Notes: generated from the sequence alone by a model not told the origin. 64,000 nt of DNA from Cymbomonas tetramitiformis (GCA_001247695.2 LGRX02035486.1:26973-90972), one strand, 5' to 3'; positions 56,101-63,929 are shown, numbered from the stretch's first letter. Program-made: numbers and translations.

Positions 56101-58997
56101 GCATTAAATGCGACGGTGTTATATGGCGCAGGCTGTGTGGTGTAAATGTGCGAGTGCCCAGCAGCTTGCCAGGCGCGTGGCAGCGGCCACTCGGTGGCAT
56201 GGCGAGCCGCGGGTTGCGCTGAAAGACCCTCAAGGCCGGTCTGCGGCGAGGCGGCGGTCGACCCGCGGTGAGGTGATGGGTGAGGACAGCCCTTCTCCTG
56301 GCCACGTGGTTGGAACGGGAAGGGAGGGTACCGATTATCAATACAGAGTGCCCCGCTGAGGAAACGCGCGGCCACGTGGCTCACGCTCCCGAGCATCCCG
56401 TCGCGGCTGAGCTTCGTGCAACACGTCTGCAGGCTGTCCCACACCGTCTGCGGCGTGATCCTTGTCGTCACATCGTACACCGGGCGGTATAGCCGCCTCC
56501 TGCCGTAGGCGTCGCAGGCCAGGGTGGTGAAGGCCCCGATGGCCGTCTCCTGGGGGACGCAAAAGGGCGTGTCAGTCGGATATGGACCCGGCGTGGATTC
56601 TGGCACGTCGCCGACAAAGGGTGCCACGTGGATCCAAGGCCCCCACCAACCCCACCGGCAGCTCACAACCCCCGCCAACGCCACCAGTCCCGAGGGGGTG
56701 TGGGGTGGCCCGGTCCAAAGTGATAGGGCACCCACCATCACGAGCTGGCAGTCCTGCGGAGAAAGCAGCCTCGGCTCTTCGAACGTGTCCGGCTCCAGAA
56801 GAGCCACGGAGGTGTCCATGCTCTTGGTGGGGCTGCTCCCGTCTGCGATGGCCACGGACTTGGACTTGCGTGGGCTGCCCCCTGGCACCCGGCCTTTGAG
56901 CAGCTTCGACTTCGGCCGAGCTGGAGTGGTGGTGCTCGGGGGCCGGGGGATCCACCGCTGGTTCACACCGTCGTTCTGCGCCGTGCGCAGCAAGTCCTGC
57001 GTGTGCCGGAGGAGTGCCCACCCATGAGGCACAGCGGGATAGCACAGTGACGACATGGGAGCCCAGTGGGCGGTAACGGGCTGACGACGCACGCGTGCAA
57101 ATCATATACATCGGGGCATGACTGAATCCCACATCTCTTTAGCCTGCGTTTTGATCTGAATTGTGAAGCTTCCCGAAAGCGATTCGGGCACGTACCAGGA
57201 CAGCCTCGATGGCTCCGAGGTCGACGAGCTGATGGCGCGCAACTTTGCTGGCGGATAGAGTCCAGAGGCACGTCATCGCCCCAATTGAGACCCGAGCGTG
57301 GGTGTTCTCCACACCCTTCCGCGCCGCCATCTCGTGCGCTTCCAGAGGGACGTCCACGAGCTCTACCAGCTTCCTCAGCAGCTCCCTGGACAGCTGCCAA
57401 ACAAATGGTACTTGCAATCAAGGCAGTCCGTAGTTGAAAACGTGAACTAAGGGAGTTGGCAAGAGAAACATCATCATCGGGTGCTTTCCCGAAGGTGTCT
57501 GCTTGTGAGGTGTGCACGTCGAGTGGATATCTCTGGCAAGTCCCACGGGTGTCACTCTCGAGTGCATGTCACCGGCGTGCTCGCGCATGAAGCCAGCCCG
57601 CTGCTGGTCCAAGGGAACATGTCAACGTCTTGTGCAAAATTTTGGCTGTAAGCGCTCGAAAGAGAGGGCTACTTGGTGGTCTCAACTCCTCCCTGCCACC
57701 AGTTGAACGCAGGGTAACCTGGGAGCCATGAGAGCGCTGCGTGACAGACGGCACCTGATCATAGTGGCTCCGAGAGTGTGAGAACACAAGCTCCCAGAGG
57801 CCCTCCACCCCTTCAAGAGTGAGTGTATGGTCATTTTGCTCCAGCTTTGCGTGTAGAAAATTGCCTGCAACACCTTTCGTTCTGGTCCATGAGACATCCA
57901 CGACAGCAACGGTGCCGGGCCAGTGCAGAGCGAAAGCCAGCAACGGTGCCGGGCCAGTGCAGAGCGAAAGCCGGGAACATTGCCGGGCCAGTGCAGAGCG
58001 AAAGCCAGCAACGGTGCCGGGCCAGTGCAGAGCGAAAGCCAGGAACGGTGCCGGACAAACGGCCCACTCAGCGCCACAAGCAGGAACGCTGCTCGGCCCA
58101 CTCAGCGCCACAAGCAGGACCGGCGCTCGGCCCACTCAGCTCCAAAGACACAGTTGCCAAAGGGGTGACACAGCCAAACAGCATAGGCGGATGAAGCGTC
58201 ACAGGCAGGATCGATGCTGGGTTACCGCAGTTTTTCTCGCACGCCGGATGCATCCGAGCTTCTCTGCTGCGGCGGCAGGACAGCGCACAGAGTGTGACAA
58301 TGACGGGCATCAGATTGAATGAAGCGCTGGATTATGAAATTCGTGAGTGGCATGCTTTCGCCGCTTCGTCGTCTTTTCGATGGTGGGAAAACCGCTTGAA
58401 TGAACGCAAAAATTATCGAGTTGCAGGAACAGTAGGAAGGAAACCGAAAGAACCCACCTGTGTGGAAAACCCATGCTTCTGTGTCGAGACGAAGTGATGT
58501 CACCAGATCTTCCCATGACACCTCATCTAAAAGAGTACATATCGTGCTGTAGCTCGGAACACGAGAATCGTAGTACACCGGAACCTGTGCGTGATGAGCT
58601 CCAGCGCAGCAAGTTAAAAAGTCAGAGGGCTTAAGCATATGTTCTTAAGGCTAAATTTCGGCGGCACATGAGGCGAGTACCTCGTAGGGTGAGACGTGGC
58701 TAGAGAAGCGGAAGAAAATGAGTTGCAGACGGAGTCGGAGCAGCCTCGAAAGGCAGTATTTCAGTGCTTTTTAAGAAACTCAAGGAAGTTCACGGGGCGT
58801 TAGGGGGTCGTATGTTACAGGCCTGGTGACAGTACCTTCCACAATTGCATTACTGGTTTCTCATAGATGAATGCATCAGCCGTTTCTTCTATCTCGCGCT
58901 CGTCTTCCTCATCAATATCAAATTGTTCGCATACGAACTTGCGCAATTCCTCAAACCCTGTCTCAGGCGAAATTTGTTCTTCTGTCTTTTGGCCACA
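34957..58997 (-). CDS. Gene C: large armadillo-repeat-like protein, at least 33 exons, 5' end not found
   Basis: Minus-strand gene built from 33 small exons (listed singly) with CAG acceptors and mostly strong GT donors. Reading phase is continuous through nearly all junctions; the exon 8 to 9 join is unresolved. About 1,890 residues are recovered. Exons 4-18 hold armadillo/HEAT-like helices, for example AVPALVRLLEKFLSHKPDLA, VAHGGLAALLVLVE and LVDLGAIEAVL. Exons 12-14 are charged coiled-coil-like. Exons 20-22 are acidic then Lys/Ser/Arg-rich linkers. Exons 27-33 form a helical C-terminus with repeated W/F...D patterns (FYMSLNQWAKLCYDFNICDD; LGFMQMFEECQLVSGDV; YVDWMEGFCRVADV) that resemble divergent EF-hand units. 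Such large ARM proteins are often scaffold or ciliary proteins in flagellates, but no named family is assigned. The 5' exon(s) upstream of 58997 were not identified. Confidence 0.8.
35309..35624. repeat. 316-bp hairpin (arms about 150 bp, 13-bp loop) in the last intron of gene C
   Basis: Left arm from GTGTTTTGTGAGCC to TCTCGCTTCC (35460), loop 35461-35473, right arm the near-exact complement. Intron-located foldback element or long-hairpin small-RNA source. Confidence 0.9.
35706..35779 (-). CDS. Gene C exon 32
   Basis: Acceptor GGTGCAG. YVDWMEGFCRVADVLSAVTP, then QELK. Donor AAG|GTGAGG. Confidence 0.85.
35913..36118. repeat. 27-bp minisatellite in gene C intron
   Basis: GCCGCCATCGACCTCGCTGC-type units, about seven copies, some truncated. 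Confidence 0.9.
36392..36545 (-). CDS. Gene C exon 31
   Basis: LGFMQMFEECQLVSGDVKAV, then FPREVLTCFVKSRTTVV. Donor TCG|GTGAGT, phase 1. Confidence 0.88.
36751..36765. repeat. (AC)n microsatellite
   Basis: Short CA run in the intron after exon 30. Confidence 0.7.
36951..37139 (-). CDS. Gene C exon 30
   Basis: 63 codons. MLVTKCFLPVIKVDGSNGID, then FYVEEMDLVLREEQPFFKAT and YNYYKGLRRKKRMDL. Confidence 0.88.
37995..38205. repeat. 29-30-bp minisatellite in gene C intron
   Basis: GTGTGCGGCAGAAGCCGAGC-type units, seven copies, immediately downstream of exon 29. Confidence 0.9.
38243..38448 (-). CDS. Gene C exon 29
   Basis: MKHYRLWSAIYEEYSLLDEK, then FYMSLNQWAKLCYDFNICDD. Donor AAG|GTGCGT. Pattern resembles paired helices of divergent EF-hands. 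Confidence 0.88.
38781..38823 (-). CDS. Gene C exon 28 (43 nt)
   Basis: SLGDAAAEERVKAQ between CGCGCAG and CAAG|GTGAGC. It converts phase 0 to phase 1, exactly what exon 29 needs. Confidence 0.7.
39115..39330. repeat. About 45-bp minisatellite in gene C intron
   Basis: GGGATGAGAGCGTGATGCAA-type units, about five copies. Confidence 0.9.
39526..39714 (-). CDS. Gene C exon 27
   Basis: 63 codons, acceptor CTACCAG|GAG. AKPSWYQTVFLRHRSVFVPR, then SIQANWDRLMAKDGFRK. Donor AAG|GTGGGC. Confidence 0.88.
39996..40075. repeat. Short tandem repeat, about 30-bp unit
   Basis: CCCCGACTGGCGCGTCATCC-type units, three copies. Confidence 0.8.
40401..40451 (-). CDS. Gene C exon 26
   Basis: 17 codons, MSSKVFDRAVGKEGMQL, donor CTG|GTACGA; phase fits both neighbours. 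Confidence 0.6.
40848..40978 (-). CDS. Gene C exon 25
   Basis: Acceptor TTCCCCACAG|TG. LPERYMGMQFFVTGEEEPGG, then TKRYIVKK. Ends at a probable GC donor, AAG|GCACCC. Confidence 0.75.
41291..41396 (-). CDS. Gene C exon 24 (boundaries approximate)
   Basis: LPDTVCHQAHFYQTTKTLQD, then EVQARTWESPG. Phase-compatible sites are weak at both ends. Confidence 0.6.
41432..41490. repeat. Interstitial degenerate TTTAGGG telomere-type repeat
   Basis: GTTTAGGG, TTTTAGGG, TTTAAGGG and TTTAGGG words within about 55 bp, in the intron between exons 23 and 24. Confidence 0.75.
41555..41745. repeat. About 49-bp minisatellite
   Basis: GGGGGCAGATCGCACGGGCG-type units, four copies. Confidence 0.85.
41945..42080. 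repeat. About 29-bp tandem repeat
   Basis: CCCCCACCGTTTATGACGCC-type units, about five copies. Confidence 0.85.
42278..42493 (-). CDS. Gene C exon 23
   Basis: 72 codons, acceptor CTTGTAG|GTG. VGNTKLVFDGEVEIEREGEV, then RPRNAFKFTPSKLSLK. Donor AAG|GTGAGC. Confidence 0.85.
42776..43139 (-). CDS. Gene C exon 22
   Basis: 121 codons. Basic linker RRRKKKATSKSISF and VKRSKSARRASERDD, then RQSMRTSLRNIWVPV and NHHVVHADGTLQEIKRETW. Donor CGG|GTGTGC. Confidence 0.75.
43345..43595 (-). CDS. Gene C exon 21
   Basis: EEGWGVAVTLPKLVTSKATA, an Ala/Asp/Gly-rich linker, then HLPKISQ. Donor CCA|GTACGC in phase 2, which exon 22 completes. Confidence 0.75.
43954..44088 (-). CDS. Gene C exon 20
   Basis: Highly acidic EEPEDEVDAEHEAEVDEDVG, then EQVKQSFLQWSEDTFEAPAQ. 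Donor CAG|GTGAGT is consensus. Confidence 0.85.
44794..44853 (-). CDS. Gene C exon 19
   Basis: 20 codons, ARVPEKLGVELQCISSTILK. Acceptor CTCCCAG, donor GAAG|GTGACC. Another helical frame near 45000-45050 could be an extra exon upstream, but its phase does not fit. Confidence 0.65.
45125..45205. repeat. About 21-bp tandem repeat
   Basis: GGCGCGCCACGTTCTGGGCG-type units, about three to four copies. Confidence 0.8.
45258..45458 (-). CDS. Gene C exon 18 (clear armadillo repeat)
   Basis: 67 codons. EDLLSRSAVPALVRLLEKFL, then LACILLYALLNLSTR and LTLDTLLDINLRREEVIQ. Donor CAG|GTGGGC. Confidence 0.88.
46530..46700 (-). CDS. Gene C exon 17
   Basis: 57 codons, acceptor CGATCAG|CGC. CSLALHMLLCVFFGFPKPGH, then IELTCVKMINTDNETLQ. 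Donor CAA|GTGCGC. Confidence 0.85.
46888..47403. mobile_element. 516-bp terminal-inverted-repeat (MITE-like) element in gene C intron
   Basis: Starts TGTGCCAACGGT and ends ACCGTTGGCACA. The arms match over about 70 bp (TACATCATCGG, TGTACCCACCAAGTAC), the left arm carrying a roughly 15-bp extra piece. No transposase frame. An internal direct repeat of about 50 bp (GGTTTGTAGTTTGTACC) is present. No clean target duplication seen. Confidence 0.8.
47432..47458 (-). CDS. Gene C exon 16 (possible 27-nt micro-exon)
   Basis: ARANAFGFE between TTCCAG and GAG|GTCGTC. Phase fits both neighbours, but the exon is tiny; a longer form starting at 47473 is possible. Confidence 0.45.
47561..47675 (-). CDS. 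Gene C exon 15
   Basis: FVGEARMCQLITLVHRILEA, then PERLKAAEGLHGSRC. Donor TGC|GTAGTT is chosen for phase; AG|GTGCGT four bases upstream is the stronger site but breaks the frame. Confidence 0.7.
47692..47910. repeat. 21-bp minisatellite in gene C intron
   Basis: ACATCGATCACAACATTGTT-type units, about ten copies with variants. Confidence 0.92.
48666..48916 (-). CDS. Gene C exon 14
   Basis: Acceptor TTCACCAG|GCG. Coiled-coil-like AAAEARKQKAEEVKEQARLE, then LLQDCVVLIELPEDRLDSKM. Donor GAT|GTACAT, phase 2. Confidence 0.8.
48960..49700. repeat. About 35-38-bp minisatellite, roughly 20 copies
   Basis: AGCCAACACATCGAGAGCAG followed by a GCGGGGTGGGGG tract; the largest array in the window, inside the intron between exons 13 and 14. 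Confidence 0.92.
50291..50494 (-). CDS. Gene C exon 13
   Basis: EKAKLVKLFELWNKKVFTEA, then EQEALERRRQERTKE: charged helix. Donor TTG|GTGAGC. Confidence 0.85.
50850..51177 (-). CDS. Gene C exon 12
   Basis: 109 codons. KFQEKMYLAVALWCIARNAE, then helices and an Arg/Lys/Glu/Ala coiled-coil tail (QQEEARRRAKARKEAE). Donor GAG|GTCCCT. Confidence 0.85.
51596..51870 (-). CDS. Gene C exon 11 (ARM-like)
   Basis: STFGADLVAHGGLAALLVLV, then FPWLRLEGAAAALMHICTES. Donor CACG|GTGCCC in phase 2. Confidence 0.85.
52654..52866 (-). CDS. Gene C exon 10 (ARM-like)
   Basis: 71 codons, acceptor GGCAACAG|GTT. VIEAVGKEDVVRG, then LLSGISCLSSSVELAQRMVD. Donor GCG|GTAGTG. Confidence 0.85.
53331..53458 (-). CDS. Gene C exon 9
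   Basis: Acceptor GCTGCAG. MGDAEQASELVTAALCVGLT, then FQHFDVYSFTRN. Donor AAT|GTATGT. Ends in phase 0 as required by exon 10. Confidence 0.75.
54335..55080. repeat. About 38-42-bp minisatellite, roughly 17 copies
   Basis: GGCAGCTGAGGGCAGATGGG with CATCAACGACGGAGAATCGC, in the intron between exons 8 and 9. Confidence 0.92.
55219..55295 (-). CDS. Gene C exon 8 (boundaries uncertain)
   Basis: GPHLFSAAFRTSTVMHPLVV follows a phase-compatible AAG acceptor. The donor (GCGCG|GTGACT) leaves a phase that does not match the next exon, so the 3' boundary or an intervening exon is unresolved. Confidence 0.5.
55553..55757 (-). CDS. Gene C exon 7
   Basis: Acceptor GCAACAG|C. Includes SMLGEMMSIPDTALEDRGT and AAVVVVIQLGKMPAGRVALV. 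Donor TTG|GTGCTG. Confidence 0.85.
55825..55998. repeat. About 42-bp minisatellite, four copies
   Basis: GGGCCAGAAGATCCAGGGCC-type units. Confidence 0.9.
56332..56549 (-). CDS. Gene C exon 6
   Basis: Acceptor CCCCCAG|GAG. ETAIGAFTTLACDAYGRRRL, then VWDSLQTCCTKLSRDGM. Donor TCG|GTACCC in phase 2, matched by the next exon. Confidence 0.85.
56736..56996 (-). CDS. Gene C exon 5
   Basis: 87 codons. Starts DLLRTAQNDGVNQRW, then a Pro/Lys/Ser linker (LLKGRVPGGSPRKSKS), then LLSPQDCQLVM. Donor ATG|GTGGGT. Confidence 0.85.
57196..57393 (-). CDS. Gene C exon 4 (ARM-like)
   Basis: 66 codons, acceptor TTTGGCAG|CTG, donor CTG|GTACGT. Armadillo-like helices ending HQLVDLGAIEAVL. Confidence 0.85.
57719..57864 (-). 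CDS. Gene C exon 3
   Basis: Acceptor GTTGCAG restores phase. Encodes NFLHAKLEQNDHTLTLEGVE. Donor CCAG|GTTACC. Confidence 0.75.
57900..58065. repeat. 34-bp minisatellite, about five copies
   Basis: GGTGCCGGGCCAGTGCAGAG and CGAAAGCCAGCAAC, beside exon 3. Confidence 0.92.
58458..58584 (-). CDS. Gene C exon 2
   Basis: Acceptor CGCACAG|GTT, donor CACACAG|GTGGGT, phase 1 end. VPVYYDSRVPSYSTICTLLD. Confidence 0.8.
58836..58997 (-). CDS. Gene C exon 1 (first found)
   Basis: 54 codons, acceptor TTTAACAG|TGT, donor AAG|GTACTG. Acidic peptide including GFEELRKFVCEQFDIDEEDE. Since it starts with an acceptor, at least one more exon lies upstream. Confidence 0.75.
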
Positions 58998-59800
58998 CTG
59001 TTAAACATACAAAGCAGTCTTACAAGTTAGTGGGCATTCTCTGAACAGGTCAGATTTTGACAGAAATCCACGGACCAAAGCTTAACTGAACAGGAAATGC
59101 GTCATTACTCCAAGAATCACAATAGAGTTTAGTGGATGCTTCCTAGACATAAAAATGCAGTGAAGAATAAGTTGCGAGGTTCAAGCGAAAACGTACACTT
59201 CCCAGGAAACGTCTGGTGAACTTGCATTTAATCTCCGTCGTCAAATTAGCGACCATAGTCGCACAAAATGATGACATCACAATTGATACTGCTTGAATTT
59301 TGCAGAACTACATTTGGCACTGCTTCGATATCCAACTTCGTAGTCTAGGCGCAAAACTTTCTGTGCATTTTCAGGTGGAGGAAGACAGAGGAACACTGTG
59401 ACATCTCTATGATCACTTGCCAAATGTTAAAGAAACAGCTCTGCTTATCAACACTAAGATTTAGTAAGGAATATGATGATATCACAGCTGTTCTCATCAT
59501 GCGCAGCTCATTCCAGGCTCGAATCAGGGATTATCTCTCATTGTAGTTAAGGACACTTTTCTCCGGATGCAATGTCTGTCGCACAACCACGATGTAGGTG
59601 ATATTTGAGCCCTAGATATCCACTGGCTCCACATTAATTTTATACACTAGAGGTCATATCGATATGATATTCTCGTCCGGTAGCAAAAACTTCGCTTCAT
59701 TAAGTAAATGTACACCCAAGCCAAAACCGTTCTTGCCCTACGCTCGGCTGTGACCGCTACAGTACTCTGAGACTGTACCGCCGGGTCCCGACGCGAGGTG

Positions 59801-59826
59801 CTATGCTATGCTATGCTATGCTATAC
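59801..59826. repeat. (GCTAT)n microsatellite
   Basis: Five units. Confidence 0.85.
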
Positions 59827-60924
59827 TAATACTTGTAGTGCTAGTTGCTTTCATATCATATCCAATCATATGTTTTTTTTAAAGGGTATATAGCTTTATA
59901 TAGCAGGTGTGGGTTTATATCGTATTATTTATCTATTATAATTATATTAAGAGGTAATATAACTATATAAGTAGACCTTGGGACCACACACCACTGCCGC
60001 TATATAAAGTCCTGCTTATTTTGCTTATTATAACCAGTTTATAACCCCAAACTTTGGACTTATACGTATATTTATACTTTATACTTATATATGTACAATG
60101 CTGTTTTGGGGCTATCGTATGCTATGCCGCTATCTGACTCAGCTCCGCTCTGCTGAGCTGCCCAACGCAAGTGCCCTAGCTACCCGTGTCACGCCATCGC
60201 CAAGCGTACTGTACCCTTTCGTTTGTCGCTCGCTCGTCATCGACAACCAATGGTGTTTTGCCGAAAAGAAAGAAAAATCGTGCCGAACCGCGCAAAAATC
60301 GCGACTGAATCGGCTGTCGCGGGCTGTTGCGGGCTGCTCGATGCTGTTTGTGTTTCCAAATGTTCGGATGCCGTCGCTTCGTTTCCAAATTGGGACAGGG
60401 TACAGTGTCACGGGCGCTGGGAACTTGTCCAACTTTTCCGATGACTGCATGTCACGGCTGCGTCTATCGCTATCGCATGAGACACGGCGGTGACACTGTC
60501 GTTGCGGTTTCGCGCAGTCGAAACTAAATTAATTGTTAACTCAATCCTCGTTCGCCACAAAAGAGATAGCGGTTTTTTGCAAGAGCCAGTTCTAGGTAAC
60601 GAATCCCTTCGCCCCATAGGGCGAACAGCTAGTATGCCTGCCAGCAAAGCAGTTGTGAGAAAGCGCTCCGCTGTGCACGAAGAGCTGGAAAAATTGCCTG
60701 AAACGTCTTGTCTTCCTACTACTATTATGCTTGAGAAGAGCCCTGTTAGAATTGAACGTAGAATCACAGTCGCTTCCCTTGCAAGTATCTGCTTCGCACT
60801 GTTCGCGATACAATGCTTTCATCTACCTATGCGCCTCGCCCCTTGTGGCACTGAGATAAAGTCAATTTCTGAATATGTTGATGCACGTGGTCCGGGTCCG
60901 GCGCTTGGCCTGCAGTTCCGTCAA

Positions 60925-60960
60925 TGGGCGCCAAGCACAGAAGTATGTGCTTGGCGCCCA
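60925..60960. repeat. Perfect 15-bp hairpin
   Basis: TGGGCGCCAAGCACA, 6-base loop GAAGTA, exact complement. It could be a structured RNA or terminator-like site, but it has no gene next to it. Confidence 0.75.
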
Positions 60961-61060
60961 AGTCTACATGGATCTTTCAGAGACCGCTGCTCCACTGCTT
61001 CCCCAACATATTACGCACCTTTCAGCGTTGACCCCAGTCCTATGGCTACTGCCCGACGCT

Positions 61061-61082
61061 CCAGTCCTACCACAAGGACCGA
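61061..61082. repeat. 22-bp direct repeat, left copy
   Basis: CCAGTCCTACCACAAGGACC plus GA, repeated at 61488-61509; together they bracket a 405-bp segment holding the tRNA-like element. Confidence 0.8.
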
Positions 61083-61239
61083 AGTAAAAGGGGGCTAGCC
61101 ACCACGATTTTTCGATGTAGTTGATGTTTGAGTGCTTAAAGATCATCCTTGGGTGCTCAAATATTTATTAAAAACATGTGCCGGGTGATATACTCGATAT
61201 GGGTATGCACTTGTGAGGGCTGAAGAGGTGGGGGTAAAT

Positions 61240-61457
61240 GATGGAAACACCGAAATGCTTCCAGTATAATTTTGTTGTTGATCAGACAATCTGATGATTG
61301 GCGCGCTACGGCGTAGGGCGCTATGTGTTGGACTTGCACCTTGAGCGCGCAGGTTCGAGTCCCGTCTGGATCTCGTCGGGAGGTTGTTGCCCGATATAAT
61401 TATATTGTCTGATCAACAATCGTATAATTATACTGGAAGCATTTCGGTGTTTCCATC
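61240..61457 (+). mobile_element. 218-bp inverted-repeat element with a tRNA-like core
   Basis: Arms GATGGAAACACCGAAATGCT...ATAATT are mirrored at the end over about 50 bp. Between them a tRNA-like segment contains TGGCGCGCTACGG (A-box-like) and GGTTCGAGTCC (perfect B box), followed by a body ending GGTTGTTGCCCGATATAATT. It combines SINE-like Pol III boxes with MITE-like ends. A related copy interrupts the hAT element at 26138. Confidence 0.8.
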
Positions 61458-61487
61458 AGTAAAATTAATTCAAATTAAATAAAAAGG

Positions 61488-61509
61488 CCAGTCCTACCAC
61501 AAGGACCGA
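61488..61509. repeat. 22-bp direct repeat, right copy
   Basis: Exact copy of 61061-61082. Confidence 0.8.
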
Positions 61510-62740
61510 GATGTTTCTCAAGCTAGCTACCTCCACGAAGGTCCTGTGAAAATTTGCGAGCTGCTCTTTCTGCAGTGTCTTGCCAAAAAATGATCGGAGG
61601 TCATCTTCGCCCTCAAAATATCGGTTGAAGTTGCCTTGTCACAACTATGAACACGCTTAGAAGGGGTCCCTCGGGCACCCCTGAAAGGCCTGTCACACCC
61701 CCCATATTCAGTCACGCTACCGCAGCCCATGTCAGACCCCACCGCAGTTGCCCCCATCGCGCCCGTCTCAGCCGACAGCAAACGCCCCAGCCATGACCCC
61801 TTTTTCAGTAATTGTCATTCCCCCCTCAGTCACGGTCCTACCCCAGTTCATTGTCCGCTCGAGCGCCCGGAGCATATCACGTTCACCCTCCTGCTCAGAT
61901 CGCCCTCCCAGTTTAAATCATGCACGACGCCTCGCCAAGCGCTACATCGACGTCGCCGCGACCAGCCCGTGCCGATCCGCGAGAACCGCAGAGCGTCGAG
62001 CACGACATCACGCGAAGTGACATCACGACACGACCACACATGACGTCTCGGCAATGCATGACAGGGCAAACGCAAGCGCGCGTTGACACCAAACGCCGCT
62101 GTCACTGGGAACCAATGGTCACAGGGCATCCGAAACGACAATGGCATTCACGGACTTTCACTATGCTCGCTTGAGTATTTAGCTAGCTCTGCTTTCGAAA
62201 AGTTAGATCCGAACCTTTCAAAACCATTCCGCGGTATAGTGATATTCGCCTCTTGTGGCCTGGTATTAAATGTGATATTTGCATACATATACTTTGAATC
62301 CACATGAGAGCTTTGTCACTAGCAGTTTGTAAGAGTCTGGTTCGGATCCCCAGAGTGCCGTCACGCCACTCTGACGTATGTGCGAAGTCGTGACGTTGTG
62401 CTTGCTTTATCTGTGAATTGCCCCCTGTGTTGCTCGTTTGCCTTTCTGCTTTTCATGCTTCCATCTGAGCCTGAATTTACAGTCTGCGAGTGCAAGTTAG
62501 GCCCGCGCCCGTTTTGCGAATCCACGAGCCGGCGCGGCAGAAGCGCGTTGCCGCCTGGCATGTTTTACGTGGCATAGCAGTAGAAACGCATGTCACCGTT
62601 CCGCAGCGCTGGAGATCCTCAGCTGTCCGAAAACATTCACGAATTCACAACACGCTCACGAATTCCCGCAGAGGGGCATTTTTCCCGTTGAGCGCCTAGC
62701 GGCGAGATAGCCCGAAGCTGCGTTTGTCATTAATTCACAC
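61510..62740. other. No gene recognised
   Basis: Short overlapping frames only; CACGA/TGACATCACG-type words near 62005-62045. Nothing supportable as a gene. Confidence 0.4.
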
Positions 62741-63540
62741 CCGTGACGGCGGACCGTCACAGGCACTCTCAGCGGTATTCACGTGTGTGCACGATGCGCT
62801 CGGCCTTTTTGTGCCATATTTCGTACCAATTGCTTTGCGAATTCGAACCGCGCAGGGCTTGCTTGCCGAATATGCTCAAACCGGCGTATGTGACCGGCGT
62901 TTGGGAATTCACAACCGTAGCCGCGCCAACTCGAGCCGTGACACCTGACTTTTGCTGTTTGACGAGGTTGTAGCCGCACCCATGTTTTTCCCACAGTTTG
63001 TATGATGTTAACTTTTGTGAATTCGAACTGCGCAGGCTGTGGCAACGTTGAATTCCCCGAACGGGCCTGTGTGACAGGTTGTGGGAATTCACGGCTTACG
63101 GCGCGTCAGCGCGAGTCAAAACACCCGACTGCAACCTTTTGGCAGCATTGCAGCCGAATGTCTTTCCTTCAGTTTTCATTGTGTTTGTATTTGTGAATCC
63201 GACCCTTGTGGGCGTTGGCAACGGTGAATTCCCCGACGGGCCTGTATGACAGGTTGTGGGAATTCATGGTTGGCGACGCGCCAGCTCGGGTCTGGACACC
63301 TGACCCATGCCTTTTTGCCATGCGTGTGCTCGAAGCACGCCTTTGCCCGTAGTTTCTTTCATAATTGTCGACGGGAACTTGTGCTTGGTTGCTCGAAGGG
63401 CACCAACTTGGCCTCGTGGCAGGTTGGGGGCATTCACCACAGGAGCCGCTCGTGCTGCGACCTGGGCGCACGGCACGAGAGCCGCAGTGAATGCCCAATT
63501 GCAAAGTGTTGTTTGTTCTGCTGGAACGGTATCACCTAAC
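62740..63540. repeat. Satellite-like tandem repeat of about 175-180 bp, four diverged units
   Basis: The GTGGGAATTCA phrase recurs near 62903, 63083 and 63256 with a diverged copy near 63428. Each is preceded by a CCTGTATGACAGG-like inverted word and followed by a CGCGCCA...CACCTGAC stretch. Confidence 0.75.
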
Positions 63541-63929
63541 AGGGTGCCGAACCTCTTCGTTGGTTTTGAAAGTTATTCCTCGGATCTCCTTTGTTTTCAC
63601 TTGTGTGTGAACTCCTATGTGATGGCACCAGGCTCGCGCGCGTAGTGACACGGCAGCCATAGGCTCAGTGCACTTCAGGCCAGCTTGTGCATGCCTGACA
63701 TGGTCTTTCAAACTTTGTGGCAGATTGGGTCAGCAACTTTTGTTGAGGGTGCTTCTGTTGTGACTCATCAGCACGGGTGCAGTGCTTCGCAGCCATGGCG
63801 CCTGAGACGCCAGCTTTGCGCAGCTCTGCGACCTTTCAAGTGCCATGCCAACTGCGACACCTGCTTTCAGCCCTTCCAGCCATACAGAGTCTCTCTCTGA
63901 ATGGCTCGGTGTGCAGGTCTGAATGAAGG

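Larger units (their letters stand above)
58998..61060. other. No gene recognised; AT-rich stretch and short repeats
   Basis: The missing 5' exon(s) of gene C may be here but are not identifiable. A GCTAT microsatellite lies at 59801-59825 and very AT-rich DNA at 59870-60090. Open frames at 60098-61098 match nothing recognised. Confidence 0.5.

Noticed and set aside
60098..61098. Two overlapping plus-strand ORFs
   Set aside because: No domain, no splice pattern, low-complexity content; insufficient support for a gene.
61310..61380. Functional tRNA gene
   Set aside because: A and B boxes are present, but the arms do not fold cleanly into a cloverleaf and the segment sits inside an inverted-repeat mobile element.
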